Assembly: GCF_029227915.1 (NCBI RefSeq)
Contig: NC_079881.1
Location: 22,355,501-22,419,500 of the forward strand
Direction: 5' to 3'
Source: Hydractinia symbiolongicarpus
Lineage: Eukaryota; Cnidaria; Hydrozoa; Anthoathecata; Hydractiniidae
DNA length: 64,000 nucleotides
A program made the translations under genes and the position numbers. The notes under the pieces were generated by a model. The model saw nothing but the letters and a program-made list of their open reading frames with translations. It did not search any database and was not told where the DNA came from. Positions 45,901 to 58,426 of this stretch are shown here, in pieces. Position 1 is the stretch's first letter, and each line of letters starts with the position of its first letter.

Positions 45901-48900
45901 TCTAAATTATGAAAAGTCAGTTCTTTTAGCATGCTGATTAAGGTTTTTGCCCACAAATTCTTACATGAAAATGTCAAAACCACAATTTGAAACAAATTAA
46001 ATTTACATTTTAAGAATACGTAATTTCTGAACTTTATTTTCAGAATATTTGGAGGAAAAGAACTTCGGAAACCAAAAAAAAAAATCTTCAGGGTTAATAA
46101 CGTTTGATGGGTTTTGTGGGAATATATATACTGGGAATCTTTAGTTTAAAGCTAGCATTAGCTAGCTACATCAGCTAATAGCTAGTCACTTAAATATAAA
46201 CTGGAGACTTAGCTAGGTATAAAGAACATGGCTACATATATAGCTATATATATATATATTCCTAGCTAGCTAGCTAGTTGTTGTTGGTGGTTGGCTTTTT
46301 ATGATGCTAGCTATAAAACATGTCTGGCAACAATAATATAATCAAAACTGGAAATAAAACATGAAAAAACCTTACAGAACCTTGCTATGATTAATTTATA
46401 AAACCATGCTCTTCTTCAAATGTTTTTTTAAAGATTTCTTTTGAATGAAAGAGTAGAGAATACTAAAAAAGAACAGCCATCTTTTTCGTAAACACAATTT
46501 CCGTTTTATGCTAGGAACTTCATTTAACAGTCCGTATGCTTTGTGAATATCGAATACCGTTTCATATGTAGCGATTCCTATATATATATGCTAACAAAGA
46601 GTTTTTTGGCATAAGGGTATATATATTTATATCGTTATTAGCAGCGGGTTATATATTTACACCTTATGTGCGATTTCTATGAAGTACATCCCTAATCTTT
46701 TTAGTTAAATTTTAGCGTACAGCCACGTCATAAGAAAGTGACCCGTGATTTCCGTGTCGTGGACTCACAGTTTTACTCACGCAAGGGAATTAATATATAA
46801 GATGAAAGAACTCACGAAGTAAAAAATACTTACTATAAATAGATGCTCACTTCTGTGTGTAGGGCATGTTGTTCAGTATCAATTGTCAGTTTCGTAATTC
46901 ATTGTGGGAATAATATATTTATAAAATCTAAAAACATATATGTATTAACTCGTCGCTTTCGTCCAATTCTACAAATAATTTTTTTGCGCCTTTTTTCACA
47001 ATTTTCTTTCGTCCTTAAAATGTTCATGTAACAACGATTTACCCGAAACGAACTCATTGCACACAAGTATACTTGTGTGCAATGAGTAATAATATATGTA
47101 TATAATATAATATAATATATAATATTTGTATATATTATAATATATATAATATATACATAAGTATAGGTATACGATACAACTCAGTTGATTTGAAGTTTCT
47201 AATCAGTTTTTTTTTGTTTTGTCCGATCTCTTGATTTCTTTTTTTATAAACAATGCAAATATAAGATTCTGTCAAATTGTAACTAACATTTAAAACAATC
47301 TTTGCTGAAATCCTAAGGTGAATGAAAATTGGCTACCATATGGGGATAAAAAGATATATACGTTTAAGACATCGTGAAATTGGATAAATGATGTTCTTTT
47401 GATGAAGCTATCTCATAAGTTCTGAGAATAATCAAGATAAAGTTGTTAAATTTTGCCGATTATTATGATTATAATAAAATTTATATGGTTGTTTTGATAA
47501 AGAGACAATATTAAAGGTTTCAGGAGTTGACCTAACAATTTGGCACGCATGTCTCTAATATATACCATAGTTGTGCAGCAAAGCAAAAAAGGGTTAACAA
47601 GGGAGGGGGGATAGGGTTAAATAAACAAACAAATAAACAATTCTTTTTATTTATGACAATAAACAGATCATCCGACAGTTAAGACATCACAAGACACACC
47701 GAATTGTTGTAATAGTCGGTGGCGAGTACAAAAATCCACGGGCTCACCCATCTTTTTTATACCGCATTGTGTGCGCGTCGCTACTGCGCAGCTAAGCTAC
47801 CATCTTGAGCAGAGATAGACAGACAACGGCTATTATTATAGAGATTTTTACTTTTGTGAAGGAAAAAAATTCCCTTGGCAAGTGTGTACCTTAAGTTAAT
47901 GTTACATTTTCCTAAAAAAACTTTTTTCCTAAATGTCTGCATAAAATAAATATAAAGCTAGCAAAAACACGTTTCGTAATAGTTAGGATGGAAATCGTTG
48001 GACAAACGAAATCACGTAAAAACATGAAAAACTTCCTTCGTGGTATGAATTCAAATTCGAATTACTTTTGTACATAGAACGATTAAACGACTTTTGATGA
48101 AGAAAGTTGAGGCTGTGATGACTTTGTTTTAAATAATCACACGTTAGAACTGCCTTATTTTAGGCGAGATAATAAGAAATACGTCAACTTTTGTTCATCC
48201 TACAAATTAACGTTACAAACATGGTAATTCTCACTTCAGAAGAAAAGTTTCTTTATTAGAGCGCACACGACTTTTATTATTTTGATGTAACGCGTAAGTT
48301 CTATTTGAAATGTTTTTAGCAAAAACTGAGAAAATAAAAAATCAGTTTTGTTTTTTCAAATGAGTCAAAACCCTTCACATAATAATGTCTTGAGCTATTT
48401 TTATGCGACGCAAAACAGATAAAACAGTAGATGACAATGTCGTGTGATGTTAGATACCCCATTAAACTTTGCCAGTGGACTGATTATCGTATAAAAAGCA
48501 TGGTCTTTTCGGAATATGCTCGTAGAATGAAATACTCAATGAACTACTAACTATTGTTTCAAACGTGTTGACTCTTTTAAGATATCGCATTATTCTATTC
48601 AATTATTTATAACATCTTTTTTTATTTAACCAACTTCTCTAATGCAGTGGAAATCCGTAACTAGCTCTATGCAATTTCTCAGTATTATTTTTATTTTTTT
48701 ATAATCGGCATGCTCTAATTCCTGAAGCTTTTTATTCTTTCACTATATCTCCTAAGTCGTTGTTCCACCATTGTCCGTAATTTATAATGACTCCGTATAC
48801 TTTTTATCTAGACTTGATCCTCCTCCAAACTTACAAAATTGGCTTGAAGTAAGTAATTTATTTTTACATTTAGTCGGAATTACATAAATAAGGTACGATG

Positions 48901-51063
48901 CATTAAAATGTTCAGTTAACTTTTGCTACAGACACGTTGATTACGAGTTTGTTTTAAAAAGACACACTTGTGTCAAATTAAGACCTAATTGCAATCCTTG
49001 AGAGTGGAGTTAACGGATTAGAGAAATTAAGAAACGTTACAGCAGGAATAACGAAGTTTATGTTTAACGTATATCGTGTCTTGTTAATTGGGTACTGCTT
49101 AGTGTGTGTGATCTTTAAAAATAGTCCAATATTCTTAATAAAATAGCAAGTATTACTTCGGCGATGAGAAAAATGTTAATCATTTCGACAGTTTTTACAA
49201 CCTAAACCTAGCAGAATTCCTTTCGTAAGTTACTCGTCCAAAATTAATCCCAAATTACATTGTGCCCTATATGCTACCACTAATTAAAAATCATTTTACT
49301 TAAAGTCAATAAATTAACCATTTGCGTCATAAATGTATTTCTTAGTAATATTGATACCAATTATCTTATTTTCAGAACGCACCAGAATGGCTGAGATTAT
49401 ACATGCGCACACAAGAGGAGAGAGTTTCTGCTTTGGAGGCTCGCGTGGAGGTAATTTTTATAAAATAATAATTTGAAGCTCTGTACAGAACTGCACCAGC
49501 TCTTTTAGAGATACCTTAAAGAAACTTTAAGTTCAATGACTAACCAAGATAAGTGTGATAGCCTTTCTAAAATGTCATGTTTACTTGTTTTGCTGCTTGT
49601 GTTAGCGACAATGTAGAATATTTTTTTCATCATCCGTCCATAATATACTTCACTAATCGTTATAAGTACCCAGTATAAAAGAATTCTATAAGTTCATTGA
49701 AATTGCAAACACGCGTACAAATAAGAAGCCAGTAAGATAACATTTACATTTGGTTCATTTTCGAAACTCCTGTTTTTATAAATTAGGCTTCGGACGAACA
49801 GTTGTGATTTTTTGATCATTTTGGCGCTACTGTTTTAACATTTATCTAATTTTTTCTTATGCTTACGAATTATAATCAAGAAGAGAAAAATAACTAATAT
49901 TTCGAAGCAATGTAAATAAAAACAAGAAAGACATTCGTCTTGAACCATCTGCAAAAGTGACCAAGTTTTAGCTCTGGGACTAATACTTTGTACTGATGTT
50001 TTTTGCCAACAAACCATTTTAACTGACTATATTTTCGACCGAGTAAATCTTTTACCGATTATTGCTTAACGTTTATTAACACACTAAGATTTTAAATGTT
50101 CCAAAAATAAGATTGGTTGGTTATTTTCTGTTCACAATCTATGTTGAAATTCTTGCCGGCTTAATTTACTCTGCTTAAAATTCATGGATTTTCTTGTGTA
50201 AGACTTAAGTGGTTTAAATTTTATTTTAGCTATATACAAAAACGTTAATTTTGGGTAAAATGACAAAAATAACATTGGATAAAATGATGAAAATGAATAT
50301 ATAAATAAGTATGGTTTTCTGTAATAGTCTTTGCGTTCCTTGTTCTGTAGTGCAAAATTTACATTAAACTTTCTACAAGGAAAAATCAAAAGTGAGATAA
50401 TTGACTTGCCTTTTATGTGGAACATTATTCAGAATATTTGTGCATTCTTTACATTCAATGCTAGAGTTTTTACTCATGTTATAAGGCAAAACTTGGACAT
50501 TTATCCAACCTTTGTTTTAGGCACTAGAGAATAACGTACAACAGAGGGGGGCAGCCAGGGATCGGTCTCCACCACTTTCCAATCCACCATCACCCCGTTC
50601 CCTTATTCCTAATCGTTGTTTACCTGTTCCAAAACTTCCACCAATACCCCTTTCTTTATCATCGTCATCTGTAACTGTATGTGCGCCTCGTTGTTTGTCT
50701 GTGCCGTGTGTTTCGTTGTCTTCGTCTACGTTATGTCCATGTTCGTCCTCCCCGCAGAATCCACCATTCCCTTGTGAACACCCTAACTCTCCAGCATATT
50801 CCCCCGTTCCACCACCAATCCAGCCAACAAACCAATCAACACCCATTTCTTCCAAACGACGTTATCCCCGCTTCTCATTCCACACTCCATCAACACCTCC
50901 AGGCCCACCTACACCACCACGCCCACCTACGCCACCAACTCCACCTCATTTGCCTACTTTCTTTCTTCCGATAACGTCTAATCCAACACCATCTACCCCC
51001 CGCCCATTGTCATTCCGTGTTAATCGTCGTCCCGCCCTTTATAGCCGTCCCACCCCTCCATAG
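40047..51063 (+). CDS. Eight-exon gene: Lys/Gln-rich, coiled-coil, Pro-rich protein (unrecognised)
   Basis: Exons: 40047-40049 (ATG then GTAAGT), 43007-43513, 43594-43622, 43704-43799, 44018-44095, 48812-48848, 49376-49450, 50521-51063 (TAG). Every intron is GT...AG and all phases agree: 1368 bases, 455 residues. Domains: 2-33 Lys/Asn/Glu-rich; about 34-148 a Gln/Met/His tandem repeat (QQQQQHQM type); 152-168 REVWRNGEKFILHSVVR; a basic stretch VRVRRRRLNLGENREEE; an acidic/Pro segment (FEQPPPIEPVAPMPVEEED); an amphipathic helix in exon 7 into exon 8 (TQEERVSALEARVEALENNV) with heptad leucines/valines; then a Ser/Cys/Pro-rich tail with PPGPPTPPRPPTPPTPP. No signal peptide or membrane segment is visible. 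The basic clusters suggest the nucleus, and the helix suggests self-association; both are inferences. I do not recognise the family. Confidence 0.72.
40050..43006 (+). other. Intron 1 of the 40-51 kb gene
   Basis: 2,957 bases, GTAAGT...CGCCTTTTTAG. AT-rich without elements I can name, except a (TTTA)n microsatellite at 42940-42973 just upstream of the acceptor. Confidence 0.65.
42940..42973 (+). repeat. (TTTA)n microsatellite before exon 2
   Basis: Eight or so consecutive TTTA units about 35 bases upstream of the exon 2 acceptor. Length variation here could affect the splice region. Confidence 0.9.
43107..43448 (+). repeat. Coding CAA/CAG minisatellite in exon 2
   Basis: About 13 units of 21-27 bases, each (CAA)4-6 followed by CATCAAATGCAG or CAAATGCAG. 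They encode the Gln/Met/His repeat. Units 1-4 are nearly identical; later units show CAA to CAG interruptions. The opposite strand is also open and reads as Leu/His or Val/Ala runs; these are not genes. Confidence 0.93.
44240..46020 (+). repeat. Degenerate ~100-bp tandem satellite inside intron 5
   Basis: Blocks of the form ATCAGTTATTTCGATATATTGCA, then (T)CCTTCCTC(G/A)CAAAA-TTTACA, CAAAATGTCAAAAA and GTTTGCAAA recur at about 44565, 44655, 44960, 45140, 45255, 45345, 45455 and on to 46000. Divergence is high, so the array is old. Confidence 0.7.
46044..46107 (+). CDS. Possible alternative last exon of the 40-51 kb gene
   Basis: A strong acceptor (ACTTTATTTTCAG) at 46031-46043 is followed by a frame in the phase left by exon 5 (44018-44095). 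It adds IFGGKELRKPKKKIFRVNNV and then stops at TGA 46105-46107. Joined to exons 1-5 it gives a 258-residue product with a basic tail and without the coiled coil and Pro-rich part. I cannot see whether it is used. Confidence 0.4.
46150..46320 (+). repeat. GCTAGC/TATATA low-complexity patch (intron 5)
   Basis: Clustered AGCTAGCTAG and TATATATATA motifs of the same type as at 8030-8580. Confidence 0.7.
47052..47087. repeat. Perfect 36-bp palindrome with no spacer
   Basis: ACTCATTGCACACAAGTA is followed at once by its exact reverse complement. It is followed by a long (TATAA)n-like tract (47088-47160). It sits in the intron between exons 5 and 6. Confidence 0.93.
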
Positions 51064-54000
51064 CCACCTTCTATTTAAGTTTCTTGTAAGTTTGGTATGT
51101 AAGTAAAATGTTTGGCTGTGGAGGGACAATTACTTTTTCTTAATTTCTAAGAAGTAGTGGTTTATACTTTGTTCCGTTTTAACCTTAGTGATACCGAACG
51201 TTTTACTAATGCCTTCATCTTTTTTCTCGTAAAAAGGAGTATACATCGTTACATGCAGCTGTGTATTGCAGCATAAATGTTTTGCTTTTCTCAACAGTTT
51301 TGTAGGAAGACTAAAATGCAAGTACCCTCAGAGGTTTATGCAAATAGATTTCATACTTGTGTTCATTACGTAACAGTGTGAGTTGCTCGTCATATCAGTT
51401 TTGTCTTCCTGTTTAAGCCAAATGCTAACATCCAGAACTATGAGAATGTTTCAGAATGGAGAGATAATTCGGGCATAGATTGTCTGTTAAACAGATAGCT
51501 TCATTGAAAAATATATGCATAATTACACGTATGAGGGGAAAATTTTATCCATTGTCAAATGTTGATAACGTTTATATGTATCATTTTGGCTTTTAAAATT
51601 GTAATATTTTTGTTTTATCATCAATAGAGATAAAACACGATTAATTAAACATTTAAATGTTGGATATCTACATTTATTTAGCAGCAGTTCTCATTATCTT
51701 GCTTACGTTTTCTTTTCGGTTATGATAACGGTGATTGCACTGTGCAATAATAAAAAAAGATATAAAATGTTTCGCTAGTTTCAACTTGAATGACATAAGA
51801 TGTCAAGTAGAAATTGATAATATCGCAGCTCAGCTAAATAATTCTAGATTTCCCTTCACACGCTTTTATTACATAACAATCAGCTGCTATTACCTTTAGA
51901 AGAGAAATTTATCTCGAATTCTGTCAAATTAAAGGTTTAAGCCCTGTGGATTTCTAAAAGTGCTAATACAATGCTGAAACTAAATTATTTAACAATTCGT
52001 TGTATTTAATTCACGCCAAAATGCTTTTTAAACCGTTTGTCAAATTGACTCTAATCAAATTTTCTTGCCACTCGTGACCAAGGAGTTTCAACGAGTCAAT
52101 TAGATTTTGCAAAAAAAGAAAAGTTCCTCTTTGCTTTTATTTAGAAAATGATTTTACTTTTTTTTAACTTTAACTTTAGATTTAAAATTCAACATTAACA
52201 GTACTTTTTGAAATTTACTTTTGCAAGAATAATTTCACACGTTGAAACTCAGTACTCAACATTCATACTTTTCTAAAGGTAATAAAATATTAAGCCAAAA
52301 CTAGTGTTTACCATTTTGGCTCATCACAAAAATCTAAATAATCATCTAATAATCTTACAACAAGGTCAGAAAGCATTCCAAATATAACTTATTAATAAAA
52401 TATTCATTTTTTAAAAGGGGCGTATTTGAGTGTATCCATCCTGGTTGTTGCCTTAATTATTTTTTTAACGACGAAAAATGGGTTATTAAACATGATCTCC
52501 ACCTTACAATATTTTATATTTTTTGCATTGCTATTTCTGCGTTTTAATCAAAATTAAATTTCTTTCTCACAAAGACACATTTGAGAATTTCTTTCATCTA
52601 AATTTCACATTTTTATCAATTTTCCAAACTATTCTATATAAGTGAGATTTTCTTTTCCAAGAGTGTTTATGATACAATTTAGATCGTTGGGGAAAAAAAG
52701 GAAGTCTTAATTGCAGTTATGTGAAAATCTTTAAGAAGAAATCTTGAATAACTAAAAATGTTTTTCTCTTCTCACAAAGTTTCCAGATACACAATTCCCG
52801 AATTTCATGTTATTTGAAACTTTTGATTCAGTATAGTTTAATTAGCATGCGTTCAAATTTTTTATTGTTTCAGGAAGTGATGCTTTTATGAAAATATTGG
52901 ACAAACGCTTCTAAATGTTCAATCGAATCGGGAAGTGACTCTTTTTAAAATTTGTGCAACATGACAACACAAAACCTATATTATATTTGTGCGATAAAAA
53001 AGGTCTAAAAATAGACATCGCATTTGATTAGGCGCCATTGTAATAAGAAATTAAATCTCTCAACCTTTAACCTTATTTATTAGCTGCATAAGTTAAGAAG
53101 AGTTCTCAAAATTCTGTGATGGAGAATAAGATAATCACAGTATTTGTTGCGTCTTAATGCAGATTTTTTGTGTTAGTGGAAAAATTGTGATTCATGGATG
53201 TATATACCTTCTACAAGAGCTACAAGAACATGATATCTAAATTCACCACTATGGCTTTTAATCTAAATAAAAGTAAATCTCGTTTCAGGCAAGAACATCC
53301 CTTAAAAACCTTATTAGAGAATTGTTGTTTCTAAATGCGAAAAAAATCAGGATGATTTATTGCTTTTTGGCTGTTTAACTCTCTTTTGCATTTAAACCTT
53401 CACGACATGACGACAGCTTTTTCAGGACAAAAGGTGAATGATTTCTGGCCCTGACTGGTCACAAGACAACAAAATGTCCACGTATATCGGAAAGATATTT
53501 TTATCTTGTCGAGTTACAATTTTCGCGCCAAATGCAATTTTTTAGAATCAGGACTAAAACCTTTTTTCTTTTTCTGCATATTTCTGTTGGCCGGTAAAAA
53601 TTAAAATGAAATTTAAATCCTCACACCTGATTTGTAAACCTTTATGTTGGTAAAATCTTTTTGAATAATTTATTTATTTCTCGGTTTACGTTTTGTATGA
53701 AAAATTATGCTTGCTTTTAATTTCAATTTCTATATAACAGACCAACACCAAGCCAAATGCTACACTTTTAACAACAAAGCAGCAACCACCATTTTTAAAG
53801 TTCTCAAAGTTTGATTTTTCTCGCTACAAAATTATGGCTGTTAATACAACTTGTTGCACACATTTTAATTATGCGAGTTTTCATGTAAAACAAGACAGCT
53901 TTTTCAAAATCTTAGCTCTAATAATTTTTTCCTATTTCTAAATTTACGCGATATTTTTTAAGCAAAATTAAAACAAACGGTATTATGCATGCAAATTGAC

Positions 54001-54555
54001 CGTCTAATTCAACTCGTTAAAGTCCTTCCTAATGTAGATTTATTTTAAGAAAGGCAGATCATGTTTTTTAACTCCTTAATTTTTTTTTTTATGCTTGTAT
54101 AGTTTATGTCATGCAAATTGCTTTTGAAGGCAAATATACACAAATAATGAAATGTAAATTTTTGAAACTTTGTTCAAAATTTTAAACATTTGCCATGCAC
54201 AAGAGCATTAGCTACTTTTCCATTTACATCTACTATCTTTAATATTTCTGATGAACTATCTACTTTACTCAGACATTCTGCAACCTTTTTGTATTGCCTG
54301 CCATTCCCTAAACGTGTGATCCCGGTTACCATGTTGGACAGGCTATATCCATAAATCTTGTGACTTTTCGACCTTTTCTAACAGTAAACGTAATTTTCTA
54401 TAAAATCAAGTGGTTTTAGAAGCTTTTTACACTGCCTGGCAAGGTGGCGAAGAAGAACTATTAAAGTACTTACTTTTATAAATAAAAGGGAAATGAAAGT
54501 TAAACCTTCTTTTGATTAATGTCTTTAATTCACATTTCAATATTTTTCATAAATT

Positions 54556-54810
54556 TTTCATTGTTCAAACTCAACGTTTGACCACTGAAAATACAATCTA
54601 ATTCTTTTTCTTACTAGCCTTTATTTTGACATGCTGGAACCACGGAATGAAACCAATGTGTGCCGTTATTGTCTTTGCATTTACATTGTTCAAACTCATT
54701 AAGCGTTTGACCACTTATAATACAATCTAATTCTTTTTCTTACAAGCCTTTATTTTGTGACACTTCGAATCAAGGAGTGAAACCGACATGCAACATTATT
54801 GTCCATGTAT
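54556..54810 (+). repeat. ~125-bp direct duplication
   Basis: CATTGTTCAAACTCAACGTTTGACCACTG...CTAATTCTTTTTCTTAC-AGCCTTTATTTTG at 54559-54635 is repeated from about 54684 (CATTGTTCAAACTCATTAAGCG...). Identity is high, with small indels. Confidence 0.85.
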
Positions 54811-56159
54811 TTGTTACTGCTCAGAAAAAATGTTTAATGTACTCGATCACCATTCTTCAGGATTAGGACTTTCTTTTATAACTTGGTTAAAATTTTTGAT
54901 ATGATATTTAAAACCAACAGAGCTTTGCTACAATTTATTTTTCGTTCATTATCATTTTTATGACCTGTACTGCAGACTAATTACTTCTACTTAATTATAT
55001 TCTATTCTCTTCGTATTAGCAAGATTTTACGTTATGGATAAAGGTTAGCTACTCTTGATAAACCAACACGTTGACTGAGAAACATTTGACTGAATGTAAC
55101 TTTCAGTGAAAATTACTTACCTAATTTTTTGGTTGTGTGAATTCTTGATCAATCTAATGTTGGTTACAATGTAGGAATTTTCGTTAATACAAATTTCAAT
55201 CGCTGGAAATGTGTTGGCATATTTAAATGCATCGTAAGAAAGAAAACGAAAAATTTAACAGGTTTTAGATGTTTGCAGTCCATTCAAGAGAAAGAAAACA
55301 GTCAATGAAATTGTGATTGGCGTTGTGATCAATTTGTTCGAAAATTGCATTACTTAACTCTACTTAACGCAAATTACTTAGCTTTGGTTTATTTCTTTAT
55401 ACTTCTATTGTTATCTGAAAACACTCCATCCTCAATTTTCTGCCTGTACAAGATTCTGCTTTTAAAGTAATAATGATTAATATTTCATCAATTCAGTCTC
55501 TGATGATGAATGGTAAATGTTTAATTGTGAAATAGTTATTTTACAAAGACCTTATTATTGTATATTTGCCTTTGGTATTTTTACTTTTCTACACATAAGG
55601 TAAAACTTTTCCTGCCTGATCATCTTATTTTCAGGACTTCTTGTTTTTGAATTACGTTGTCCTTTAGAAGTTTGTTATTCTTTTTCTCTTTTCCTTTTTC
55701 TTTTTAGTAATTTTTGTTTTTAATTCTTAGAGAAAACCATAAAACAATGGTGCGTTTGGAATAAAAAAAGGGCTATTTACCGATACTTCAGAAATCTAAT
55801 TTCGCATGTCAATGTAGGATTTTCGTAGTATATAAATTGCTAGAAGCCTTTGCTCTTTCGCATATCAAAATGATGTTTTAAACATTCAGAAGTGTGAAAT
55901 CTTACTGATTAAAACAATAATTAAGTTAGTCGTAATCTGTCTTAAGAAGAGGCAGCGTATTATTTTTTAATGACATCTTCAAATATAATTTAGATTTCCA
56001 TGCAGACAGTTTGGGAATTGTAATCCTGGCGGAAATAAAATTTTCACGAAATAGAACGATCTGATTGGTTTACTAATTTTATTTTAATTTTATTTTTAAT
56101 TTTTAATTGATCTCGATTCTACTTTCCCCGGATCAGACCAGGAAGGATAATTAGCGTTT

Positions 56160-57800
56160 TAAACATGAAAAACTTTACCGTTCCTGTCTTTAGTGGAAAA
56201 ATACCTTTCTGACTAAAGCTATACTTGTTTGGAAATTTAAAATTTTTTTTATTAAGATTTGTCATTCTGATCAAAAAAGCATTATAGACACGATTTTTTT
56301 TGTTATCACCTACCGGTTTTTACGACAAAGACCAAACAAAAATAATAATCCTACGCTAATTAGAAAACAAGATTAACTTTTAAAAATATACCCACAACAG
56401 AACACAAAATATTGATATCCGTTTTTGAGCATTAGATAAATCTTGAAAATAACATCCATAATTTCGTAGTTGTAAAATGAAGCTAAAATGTAAAATTGGG
56501 TAAAAATTCAAGTAAATTAAATGCGTTGCTTATGTTTTTTTCCCAATGTAAAATTTATCAAAAAAAATAATCTTGTTTTCGGTTTGATTCAATATTTTTT
56601 TTACCTTTTGTTAAATCTTACAAAACCAATACTTCACTCATATTTTATTGAGCAAATATCATATTATGATTGCAAAAAATTACTAAAACATTCATGTCAA
56701 TAAAAGAACCAATAGTTTTTTAAGTAGGCATGATTTGACTTTTAAAGTGATATATGGTTCAAACAAAGTATTGACATTATTATTTAAAATATTCCCTAAT
56801 TTTGGGATAATGAGAGTGATGATTCTTAAAAAACAAAATGTACCTATACACTTTTTTCTACAAACAAAATATCGTGAATCACTCTATAGCTCCAAAATTT
56901 TTAACCCACGTGTTAAGCATGCTCAGAATTTTTTTTGTTCCTGTCTTGAGATGGAAAATAATTCTAACTGACTGAGGCCACATTTGCGTCAAAAATTGAC
57001 ATAATATTTTTGAAAAATATGCTGAAAATGATTACTTGTTCGAAAAGAAGAAACGTTTTGTTTTTTACAACATGTGTTATTCTGATCAAAAAAGGATAAT
57101 TGACAAGATCGTAATTTTTTTATAACTTATTGGTTTTTAGGACAAAGCCAAACAAAAAGTTTAATCCTTCGCTAATTAGAAAACAGGATTAACGTTTTAA
57201 AAAATCTACGTACAACAAACGACAAAATATTGATATCCCTTCTCATTTTTTAAATATTTCTATATGAATCTGTAACCGAAAGTAAAATTAAAAATTTCGT
57301 AGTTACTTGTAAAATAAAGCTAAAAGCTGGTAAGATCTTGGGTACGATTGGGTAAAAAAATGATGTAAGTAATATCTGCAGGGTTTCTTTTTGTTCTGAT
57401 ATTGTTTTCAGTTTGATGAAATAAACATATTTCTTTACTATTGTCGAGACTCGTGAATCAAAACCAATATTTCACTCCTCATTTACTGAGCAATTCTCCA
57501 TTATTATTGCAAAAATTACCAAAACATTCATTCCAATAAAAGAACCAATAATTATTAAAATATGCATAATATGACTAATATATATGCATAACACTATCTT
57601 TAAAATATTTCTAAATTTTTGGTTATTAAGACTGTATTTTTTCTCTTAAAACCAGATATCGTGCATCATTCTATAGCTTTGTAATTATTTGTGTTCTAAT
57701 AAAGGCAAAATTGAATTAAAATTAGGGAGATTAGTTAAAACAAATCGCCGTTTGTATAAGTTTTTATTTAAAACTAAATAAATTTATCGCATATCATAAC
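56160..57800 (+). repeat. ~820-bp tandem duplication, diverged
   Basis: Collinear landmarks: ATTCTGATCAAAAAAG at 56263 and 57079, CGCTAATTAGAAAACA with CAAAATATTGATATCC at about 56355-56420 and 57170-57238, and AATAAAAGAACCAATA at 56699 and 57535. The offset grows from 816 to 836 through indels. Both copies are AT-rich and non-coding. Confidence 0.85.
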
Positions 57801-58426
57801 TTTCTTTCTGCCTTTAAAACCATATATTTATATGCCATAAAAAAGCCCACAATGTACTATTCTTTAAAACTTATAATTGAGCAAAGTATCGGTAACTAGA
57901 TTGCTTAAAAAACCTTTTAGCTGGAGACTTTGACCATCAATGTAAAAAAACAAGAAGTTCTGTGAAAAATATGCAAGGGTAGCATACTAACTATGTGTAT
58001 AAAATGACAGAGCTATTCATTTTACAGCAATATATGTGCGTTCTCTGTTTTCAGCAAATAATTTTCGTAGAAAGAAATGTTAGCATGACGCTTAACAGGA
58101 ACGTAAAAGTTTTGACATGTTGAGTAAAAGCATTGCTGCAGTAACTGTACACAAGTGATATCTGTCTGCATTCATCTCTTCGGTGCATTGCATTATTTTC
58201 TTCCTACAAGACTAATTGGGTTAAGCTGGGCATTCGTGCTTCCAATACAGAACTGTGTGTAAGGATGTGCTGCTCCCAATGCTAAATAATAATAAAAAAG
58301 GCATTTTTAAAACGTTCGGTCAAAAAGGAAAACAGTTTTAAAGTATAAGCCACTACTGTCTATTGTGGGACGGCTTTGTTTTAATATCCCCATGTTTTAT
58401 GTTTGTGTTTTACGTTAAGTTCAATG

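Larger units (their letters stand above)
51064..58426. other. Long AT-rich stretch downstream of the gene
   Basis: No gene that I can support in over 7 kb. An AATAAA at 51749-51754 could end the transcript of the upstream gene, though it is about 690 bases past the stop. Contains the duplicated segments at 54556-54810 and 56160-57800. Short frames at 56521-56971 lie inside the first copy of the larger duplication, are not conserved in the second, and are judged non-coding. Confidence 0.6.
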
